Shown: piece by piece, positions 56,405 through 64,000 of the stretch
Layout of the letters: each line of letters begins with the position of its first letter
Numbering within the stretch: position 1 is the first letter of the stretch
DNA from: Simmondsia chinensis
Lineage: Eukaryota; Streptophyta; Magnoliopsida; Caryophyllales; Simmondsiaceae
Assembly: GCA_018398585.1 (NCBI GenBank)
Contig: JAGTTD010000001.1
Span: 38,641,938 to 38,705,937 of the forward strand
DNA: 64,000 nt
Direction: 5' to 3'
Program-made: the position numbers and the translations under genes
The notes under the pieces: generated by a model
Told to the model about the DNA's origin: nothing
Seen by the model: only the letters and a program-made list of their open reading frames with translations
Databases searched by the model: none

Positions 56405-59400
56405 TTAAAATATTCCACATCCTTGGGATGGGTGTCCCATCCAGCTACTGCAGACGGTAGGCTCCTTCTCTGGTAGTCCAAGAGACCCTATAGGGCCCTT
56501 CTCAATTGGTGGATAGCTTGCCATGTGATGCCCCGAGGCCTCTGCTCGTTTTAGCATTAATTCTCCCTCCTGAAAATCCCTCTTTTTTACCTTGGAATTA
56601 AAGTATTTTGCCATTCTTTGTTTTTACCATCCTAACCAATGCGTTTTCCCGCGTTTCTTCTATTTCATCTAGCGATTGTCTCAATGCTTCTTCATTGCGC
56701 TCCTGGTCATAACCCTGTACTCGGAGACTAGATTCTCCTACCTCTACTGGTAGTACTGCTTCCGTTCCATACATGAGGTTGTACGGTGTTTCTTCTGTGG
56801 CATTTCGTGTCGTTGTTCTATAGGCCCACAATACACTGGGGAGCTCCTTGGCCCAGTTCCCCTTGGCTTGGTCAAGCTAACGTTTTAGTCCCGAGAGGAT
56901 ATGCTTTTTGGCAGATTCTGCCAAACCATTGCTTTGCGGGTGTGCCACTGAAGCGTATTTATTCTGATTCTTATACTACCGCAGTAGTCTTGGAATCTTT
57001 ATGAGTTGAACTGGGCCCCATTATCGGTAACCAAAGTTTGGGGGATTCCAAATCAGGTGATGATACCTTTCCAAAGGAAGTGCTGGACAACACGATCAGT
57101 GATTTGGACAACAGGTTCAGCCTCTATCAATTTGTTGAAATAATCTATGGCCACGATGATGTACTTTTTTTGTCCAGTCGCCTTAGGATATGTCTCCGAG
57201 ATATCCAGCCCCCATTGCGCGAATGGGATTGGGTTGAATATGGGTTGGAGCAAGGACGCGGGAGTATGGCTTATCGAGGCATGTTTCTGGAATTTCTCGC
57301 ATTTTTGTACGAGGCTTTAAGCATCTATTTTCATGGTGGGCCAGTAGTATCCGAATCGTAAAGCCTTGTTAGTCAGTGCTCGACTCCCGAGGTGTTGTCC
57401 GTAGATGCCCTCATGAATTTCGTGCAGGACGTATTTCGCTTCTTCCTTGCCTACGCATTTTAATAGCAGGTGCACGAAGGATCTCCTATATAGATCCTCG
57501 TCAAGTAACACGAACCAAGGAGCTCGTCTCGGGATCAGTTTTGCCTCAATCTGGCTACTGGGAAGGGTTCCATTTTTTATGAACTCTATCATGGGGTGCC
57601 GCCAGTTGTCTACAGCCCGTAGCTGCGCAATTTTCTTTGAGAGAGAGGAGGGTGGTGGGCTCCTACATGAAGTTTTGACCTCCTCGACTTGGATGGTGGG
57701 GTCTTAGCTCTTCTCTCCCGGTTCCGAACTGGCTACTTGGCTTAGCTCGTCTGCTCTAACTTTTTCTGCTCATGGCACGAGGTGAATCCTGAATCCATAG
57801 ATTCCTTGGATTTGTTTGACGACCAATTGGGAATCACTAAAAACCTCAATTTGTAGGGCTTCTACTCTTTGCGCTATTCTTAGCCCGTGGAGAAGTGCCT
57901 TGATTTCGGCCTCGTTGTTGCTAGCCCTGAATTTCAATCATATGGCATATGAGAAATTCTAACCCATGGGTGAGATGAGTAAGATTCCTGCCCCGCTTCC
58001 TTGGTTGTTGGAGGATCCGTTGACGTACAATCTCCATGACTCTCCCGGGGTATCCCCTGAATATGTGGTTGGCATGTTGTTAGCGAATGAACCTTCGGCT
58101 AAGAAATTAGCCAATGCTTGTGCCTTGTTTGCTGTTCTTGACTCGAACTTGATATCGTACTCTTACAGTCCAACTGCCCAAGCTAGCATTCTTCCCGAAC
58201 ATTCTAGCCGTTGGAGCGATTTTTGAACGCTCTGATTGGTTCATATCCCGATTTGATGTGCTTGGAAGCATGGACGAAGTTTCCAGGTGGCCATGCCTAC
58301 GGCGTAGGTGAGCTTCTCGATACGGGTGTATCGCCTCTCAGCTATCTCACAGTATTTGACTCATGAAGTAAACCGGTTCCTGGTTATTCCCTTTCTTAGA
58401 CACCAATACGGCACTTACCGTGTTGTCCAACTCCGCAATGTAAAGGATCAATTTTTCTCCTACGGCCGGTTTTGATATGGTGGGGAGTTTTTCTAGGTGT
58501 TCTTTGAGTTCTTAGAAGGCTTGCTCGCAGGTTTCGTTCCACCTGAAGCCCTCTCTGCCGCATAAGATCTTGAAGAAAGTGAGAGACCGATTTGCTGGGC
58601 GGCTGATGAACCTATTGAGTGCGGTCAGGCAGCCTATCAGCTTTTGGATATCTTTTGACATCTTTGGGGTCTCCTATCTCGAGATTGCATTTACTTTGGC
58701 AGGATTGGCTTCTATTCTTCTCGAGCTTACTATGATGCCTAGGAATTTCCCTTCTGGAACCGCGAAGATGCATTTGTCCGGGTTTAACCGCATCCCATGA
58801 ATTAGGAGCGTCTCTAGGGTTTCCTTCAAGTTGTCAACATGGTTTGAAGCTTTTTTGGTTTTCACTATCATATCATCAATGTAAACCTCCAAATTCTTCC
58901 CTATCCGTTGTCGGAATATACTATTTACTAATCGTTGGTACTTGGCTCCAGTGTTTTTTAACTCGAATGGCATGACTCAAAAACAGTATGTTCCCCCGTG
59001 GGTGATGAAGGAAGTCTTCTCTTCGTCCTTTGGGTTCATCGCGATTTGGTGGTACCCTGAGAACATGTCTAGGAAGCTGAACAGCTCATTTCCAACTATA
59101 TAATCAACTAGCTGATCTATCTTGGGCAAAAGGGTAAGAGCCTTTGGGGCAGGCCTTGTTTAAGTCAGTGAAGTCGATGCACATTCGCCAACTGCCATTT
59201 TGCTTTTTTCACCAGGACCACATTGGCTAGCCATTTAGGGTACAATACTTCTTGTATGAAGTTTGCCTTTAGCAATTTCCTAGTCTCTTTGCTTATGGCC
59301 TAGTTTCGTTCTGCCCAGAAGTTGTGCTTTTTCTGCTTTATCGATTTTTGTTCGGGTTAGACATTTAGGTGGTGGCAAATGATCTCTCTGTCTATTCCAG

Positions 59401-60000
59401 GCATTTCGTCCGCCGAGTATGCAAAGACTTCTCGGTATTGTCGGAGCACCTACAAGATTTGATCTTACGCCTCGGCGTTTAGTTGTGCCCCAATTATGAC
59501 TGACTTCCAAGGCTCGAATTCGGCTTCAATGGTGTCTTTAGGACCTCGCCTTCCTTCTTCTCTGTCCTTCGTTTTTACTAGGTCTTGGGTGTCTTGAGCG
59601 TAGCAACAGCTGCGGCTTGTTTGTTAGCATCCCCTGATGGCTATGATTTTCCCTTGATCCGTTTTGAATTTCATGGCTAGGTGGTAGGTTTACACCACTG
59701 CTTTTAATGAATTTAACACGGGTCATCGTAGGATGGCGTTAAATGTTGAGTGTGCCGCAACCACTTGGAACTCGGCTCCGAACGTATGCTCCCGTCTTTC
59801 ATCTCTTAAAAGGACGTTGAGACCTATAGTCCCTAGTGGGTTAACAACTTCTCCGGATAAACCAGCAAGGGCTCCTGTGGCAGGCCCCAGTTCCTGGTGC
59901 GAGATCCCCATTTTTTTGAGGCAATGGAGAAAAAAAAAATGTTGACCGAACTTTCTTGATCCACCAAGACTCTTCTAACGCAGAAACTACTAATCTCCAT
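56405..60000 (-). pseudogene. Tat pol: protease, RT, RNase H, integrase, heavily broken
   Basis: Protease remnant at 59911-59720 (FQVVAAHSTFNAILR). RT traces include WRMCIDFTDLNKACPKGSYP near 59210 and a clean block at 58674-58973 with MPFELKNTGAKYQRLVN, the YIDDMIV active site, LNPDKCIFAV and FLGIIVS. RNase H (about 57970-57800) has NNEAE and SDSQLVV. Integrase at 57592-56405 has an HHCC finger (FVHLLLKCVGKEEA...LHEIHEGIYGQH), a D in GLDISETYPKATG and a second D in LVTDNGAQF; the expected E motif is corrupted near 56960. It ends KKRDFQEGELMLKRAEAS. Many stops and shifts. Confidence 0.88.
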
Positions 60001-60559
60001 GGCAATGACCACGGGGTCCTCGTGGGGGTCCTGACATTGGCGAGATTGTCATGCGTAAAGACAAGGGGCTGGCACCTTTTGATCTTGCTTTCGCCACTTA
60101 TCGAGGTTGGGTCATTGATTTCTATTCGCTTTTGCTTGACTGTGGCTATCATGTGCTTCGAGGCATTTGCTAGAGCATTGTGTTGCTCGTGGGATGGTCC
60201 TCGGGATTCCTGCTTTAATCTTCTTTATGTCTAGGAAATTTTTGTGGTCACCCTTTTTCTCTAGTTCTCCATTCGGTACTTTAGCACCCGATAGTCTCTG
60301 GTGTTGTGCCCGGGTGATTCGTGGTACTTCCACCACTTCTTTTGTCCTATTTTAGACTCAGGGCTCTTTGCGGCCTTGACCTTTGGTATGTTGGGCTATT
60401 TTACTTCTAAAAGAAATTTCGGCATCTTTTGTTGTTCGAAATGGCGGCTTCCTCTCGGGCTTTTCACGAGGCATTCCCTCTTTGGATAGGGATCGCGGAC
60501 GTTCACCCGTTTTCTCACAAGTTTGGGCCTGGGTTGCTCGGCTTTTGCCATTACATCCT

Positions 60560-61447
60560 TCACAATGATGTACTTGTTAGCTTTTGCCCGTAGCGCATCC
60601 GCGGTGGTAGGGAGGGCTTTTGCTAGGGCGAATTTGAGTCGCTATTCCGTAACCCATTGATGAAAGCGGTTATGGCCGTTTCATCAGCGAGGTTTGGGAT
60701 GTCGATCATTGCCTTGGAGAAGCGTCGAACGAATCCCCTTAGGGATTCATCTTCAATTTGTCTTAATTGTATTAGCTGGGTGGCGGTCTTCTTTCTTCGT
60801 TTGTTGCTTAAGAAATGACGGGTGAACTTTTCTGAAAGCTCCAAAAAGCTGTGGATGGAACAGTTCGGAAGGAAGGCGAACCATGCCTGGGATACGTCTT
60901 TGAGCATAGCCGGAAAGTATTTGCACCTTACGTCTTTTGACGCATCCTGGATGTACATTCGAGCTGCGAATCCTAAATTGTGATCGTCTAGATCTTGGGT
61001 CCTGTCAAACATCTCTAGATTTCGGAATTTTTACTTTTCCCATAGGCAAGGACAGTATGTGGGGCGATAATGGGGAATGTGTAACGAGGATCCTCCCCAA
61101 CACCCTAGACATTGTCCTATCAGGACTAGTAATTACGTTCTACTCTGGTGAGGTCGGGGTTTTTTGGGGGCATCTCTTTGTCCCCAAAGGTGTTGTCCCG
61201 CCTCATTCTTTACGGGCATATGTCTGCTCCTCCTATTGTCATGTGCGGTGGAGGCTAATGACTTGACAATCATGTCCGGGTTTTGCCTCGGGGATTGGGG
61301 TGGAGGTTTGCTCGACAAGCTTTGATCGACGAGTTGCATAATTAGCGTTCGGAGTTGGTGGAGCTGATTTTGGGTGACATATTGGTCTCCCGACTTTTTC
61401 GCTGAGGGGGGAGACTCCATTGATTTGTTAGGGGGAGAGTTTTCCAT
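60560..61447 (-). pseudogene. Tat gag, disrupted
   Basis: ATG at 61447, two bases after the primer site, opens MENSPPNKSMESPPS and runs to a stop near 61133. The capsid part is intact at 60623-61012: AWFAFLPNCSIHSFLELSEK, RRKKTATQLIQLRQIEDESL, RGFVRRFSKAMIDIPNL. This is the conserved retrotransposon gag domain (PF03732). A shift separates the two parts. Confidence 0.88.
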
Positions 61448-61448
61448 T

Positions 61449-61467
61449 TCCCACAGACGGCGCCAAC
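61449..61467 (-). promoter_or_regulatory. Tat primer binding site
   Basis: TTGGCGCCGTCTGTGGGAA on -, the form common in Tat-type gypsy elements, abutting the 5' LTR. Confidence 0.85.
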
Positions 61468-62106
61468 TGTTTAGATATGGGTTCTTTTAATGGAAGGTCA
61501 AACTCAAACCTTTGACTTTTATTGATGAATGGATTTGATACAAGAGGTAACTTAGATTGACTACAAGTGTAATAAATGGAGGGATGAAGATGAGTGAATT
61601 CGTGTCGCTCTTTGGAGCATGAAGGGGGTATTTATAGATGCCTAAGAATGTCATAAGTAGAGGGTAAAGCAATAAAAAGAAGGAAAAAGGGAATGGAAGA
61701 GGGGATACGGATCTCGCCTAGTTCATGCCAACTCGGGCGAGATGCAGGGACCCCGTATCCCTTGATCTCGAGAATTTAACTAGGCTGTCTTGAGAGAAGT
61801 GAGGGGCGCATCTAGCCTGCCGGGGGTACCCGGGTGAGATCCCCTGTTATTCGGGGCTCAGATTGATGCTTTGTATGTCGCAGGGGATACTAATCGGGGA
61901 TATCGTCCGCTTCTACATCTTGGGACCATGTTCGGTTAGGAGTTGTGGGGTGCACGCCTTACCCATCTCGGGGCAAGATGCGGTTGGTAAGGTGCGGTTG
62001 GGCAAGATGCGTGTGGCGCCAGGGTCTAGGCGAGATGTGTTGGGCGAGATCGTCTGTATCCTTATTGTTATTTCTTGCCTCGGAAACTATTAAGGCGTTG
62101 TTATCA
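61468..62106 (-). repeat. Tat 5' LTR
   Basis: 639 bp, TATAAATA on - at 61629-61636. It is 12 bp shorter than its partner and has many substitutions. Confidence 0.92.
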
Positions 62107-62111
62107 CCTGG

Positions 62112-62458
62112 GATGGGTAAAAGAGTACCGAGAGAAAGAGAGATATGAGAGAGAGAGAGAGAGAGAGAGCTGAGGATCTTCTACTTCTTATTCCTTTCTC
62201 CCTTCTTTTTCCCTGCGCCTACTTCCCCTTCATGTCCATGCTTATACTATGAAATCTTAAGCTTGAAGTAATAATGGCTGGAGTGTTGGTGGTCAAGTAG
62301 TGATGGTTAAAGGCAGTGGGCCGAGTAGGGTGTCGATGGCTTGCTCAGTGGTGGTGGGCCGAGTTGGCATTGGGACGGCTAAGTTGGGTGTTGGGTTGGT
62401 CGAGTCAGGTGTTCAAGTGGTAGAGTTGGTGTCGGGGGTGGTCGAATTGGTGTAGGGG
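62112..62458. repeat. (GA)n tract and left part of a GT-rich minisatellite
   Basis: GA repeat near 62148-62169, then GTTGGTGGTC/GAGTTGGGTGTTGGG-type units from about 62290. Confidence 0.75.
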
Positions 62459-63201
62459 TAAGGGTGTTCAAATTCCAGTCAGGACTGAAAAACCGAACCG
62501 GACCGATCATTTGTCCAAGACCGGACAGGACCGATTCAATTTCGGTCCAGTGACCTAATTTCGGGTTTCGATCCTGTCTGGTCTAAACCCGAAAAACCCG
62601 AGATCAGACCGAAAACCCGAATGATGTTGTCGGGCCTCCTATATATTTTATTAGATTATAAGTAAACTATTTTAGACTTATAACACTTGGGCTTAAAATT
62701 AGTTTAACCCGTAAACATCTATATTAAATTATCTTATTTGTTTTAATGATAACTATTGCATTTTGTATATTGCTACGACTTATATGTATAATTATTTTAA
62801 GTTAATTTACAAAAAATTTCATCAGTTATTACTGAAGAATCACGAAATATGAGAATCAAATCAAAGGGGCCCCATTGTCGAGGTCAAGTTAAGTAAATAC
62901 AAGTTGTTATGATGAGTCATGGTATTTGTGGGTGAACCTGTGTATTTTTATATTTTTTATTTATTTCTATTGTTTATTTTTTTTTTTTTTTCCTATTAGT
63001 GGCCTTTAAAGTTGACCAAATTCGACAAAATGTTCTAAATTTAACTTCTATTAAAAAATAAAGAAATGATAATCGTCCAAATTGGTACGGTCCAGTCCGG
63101 TCAATGAAGTAACTAGTTCGGTCTTCGGTCTTAAAAAGAGGCCAATTTCGGTCTTCGATCGGGTCCGGTCCTGTCCGGGTTTGGAACGATGAACACCCCT
63201 A
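62459..63201. mobile_element. hAT-like MITE inside the minisatellite
   Basis: Tips TAAGGGTGTTCAAATT and, on the complement, TAGGGGTGTTCATCG match the family at 46460. The ends carry CCGGACCGA/TCGGTCC motifs in both directions. Flanking bases suggest a decayed 8-bp duplication (GTAGGGGT against ATAGGAGG), which is not conclusive. Confidence 0.7.
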
Positions 63202-63560
63202 ATAGGAGGTAGCCACATTGGGTGTTGGGGTGGCCTAGTCAAGTGTACGAGTGGCTGAGTTGGCGTTAAGGGTGGCCAAGCTAGGTGTTGATGGCTTGCT
63301 CGATGGTGGTGGGTCGAGCTGGGTGTTGGGACAACCGAGTTTGGTGTTGGTGTCACCGAGTTTGGTGTTTGGTTGGCTGAGTTGGCATTGGGGGTGGCCG
63401 AATTGATGTAGCAGGTAGCCAAGTTTGGTGTTGGGTGGCGAAATCGGGTGCTCAGGTGGCCGAGTTGGGTGTTGATGACTTGCTCGGTAGTGGTGGGCTG
63501 AGCTGGGTGTTGGGAAGCTTGAGTTGGGTGTTAGGGTGGCTTGCTCGTAGATGACTAGGC
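63202..63560. repeat. Right part of the GT-rich minisatellite
   Basis: Units like GTGGCCGAGTTGGGTGTTG with variable lengths. Frames rich in Thr-Pro-Asn on the complement are products of this repeat. Confidence 0.8.
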
Positions 63561-64000
63561 TTAGATAACCTACGTGCCACATGTACCTGCTATGTAGATT
63601 CAATGTGAATACTCCTTGCATGTTTTAAATGAAGGACACAACAACTTTAATAGGGCTCTTCTTTGGCATAACATTCTCATCTCTTTATTTCTATCCGTTG
63701 TCTAAAATAATTTGGCGTTGTCTACGGGAACCACGATGCAAGAATCATCCCAGCACCATAACCACCGCCCTGACTCAGAAAGGGCGGATCCTGTCATCAG
63801 AACTCAGTTAAGCGAACTCTAGGCTATGTTGAACCAGCCGCTCCAAAGGCTCCCAAACCTAAGGGCTAATAGGAACATCCAAACAATGGACTTTCAAACA
63901 CCAGAGCCGTTCATTCCTAGGAAGACAGTCCCTCTAGAAGTCATGCCAAGACATCACACCGTTCTCTTACCAAGCTAGGTTTGGTTGCAACTCGAACTCT
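63561..64000 (+). mobile_element. Start of a second Tat-like gypsy element (LTR tail, primer site, gag start)
   Basis: TTGGCGTTGTCTACGGGAA at 63712-63730 is a diverged version of the Tat primer site at 61449-61467. An ATG follows at 63736 (MQESSQHHNHRPDSERADP), broken by TAG at 63820. The LTR tail would be 63561-63711. Orientation is opposite to the element at 49-62 kb. Confidence 0.65.

Larger units (their letters stand above)
49489..62106 (-). mobile_element. Tat-lineage Ty3/gypsy retrotransposon, 12.6 kb, TSD CCTGG
   Basis: LTRs (49489-50139 and 61468-62106) begin TGTTT and end TTATCA on +, with CCTGG on both outer sides (49484-49488 and 62107-62111). Gag and pol run on the - strand from the right LTR, where the primer site TTGGCGCCGTCTGTGGGAA lies. 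Pol ends near 56405, leaving over 6 kb before the 3' LTR with minisatellites and an antisense gene. Long 3' regions with extra ORFs and tandem repeats are known for the Tat lineage. LTRs differ by about 10% in the first 200 bp. Confidence 0.93.

Noticed and set aside
63051..63621. Frames with Thr-Pro-Asn-Ser repeats on the - strand
   Set aside because: They are translations of the GT-rich minisatellite and run into a MITE; no conserved domain.

Overview
This window looks like a repeat-packed, gene-poor stretch of a flowering-plant nuclear genome, probably a eudicot and probably heterochromatin. I find no convincing host gene and no tRNA gene. Nearly every coding trace is a decayed transposable element protein: a Mutator-like (MULE) transposase, a DUF1985-Ulp1 protease gene, two Ty1/copia pol genes, a chromodomain Ty3/gypsy and a Tat-type Ty3/gypsy. 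Lineage names come from protein motifs and terminal structures read by eye, not from database searches.

Layout. (1) From the left edge to about 16.9 kb is most of one large MULE. A Ulp1-protease gene (+ strand, 5' part outside the window) and a transposase gene (- strand) point at each other, as in maize MuDR. Between them lies about 5.6 kb of a satellite built on a 19-bp palindrome, flanked by inverted-repeat arms. The same satellite fills one intron of the protease gene and the inferred 5' UTR intron of the transposase gene. (2) About 17.2-28.4 kb is a chain of Helitron-like elements separated by (TA)n tracts, stuffed with GC-rich hAT-type copies. One hAT copy (27564-28153) has a perfect 8-bp target duplication and sits inside an older relative. 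(3) 28.4-30.9 kb is a 5'-truncated copia element on the - strand. (4) 31.8-43.9 kb holds three dated insertions in AT-rich repeat DNA: a TRIM (TSD GATTT), a chromoviral gypsy (TSD AATTA) and a full-length copia (TSD ATTGT). (5) 43.9-49.3 kb holds a Harbinger-like MITE, a hAT-like MITE inside a tandem repeat, and a 5S rRNA-headed SINE with a 12-bp target duplication. (6) 49489-62106 is a complete 12.6-kb Tat-type gypsy on the - strand (TSD CCTGG). It carries an antisense, intron-containing gene with its own TATA box and two minisatellites. (7) The right edge holds a minisatellite split by another MITE, then the start of a second Tat-like element.

Relative ages, from LTR differences counted by eye: gypsy about 2%, copia about 6.6%, TRIM about 7.5%, Tat about 10% over the first 200 bp. 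The best candidates for something undescribed are the palindromic satellite tied to both genes of the MULE, the 5S-headed SINE with an Au-like 3' part, and the antisense gene of the Tat element.
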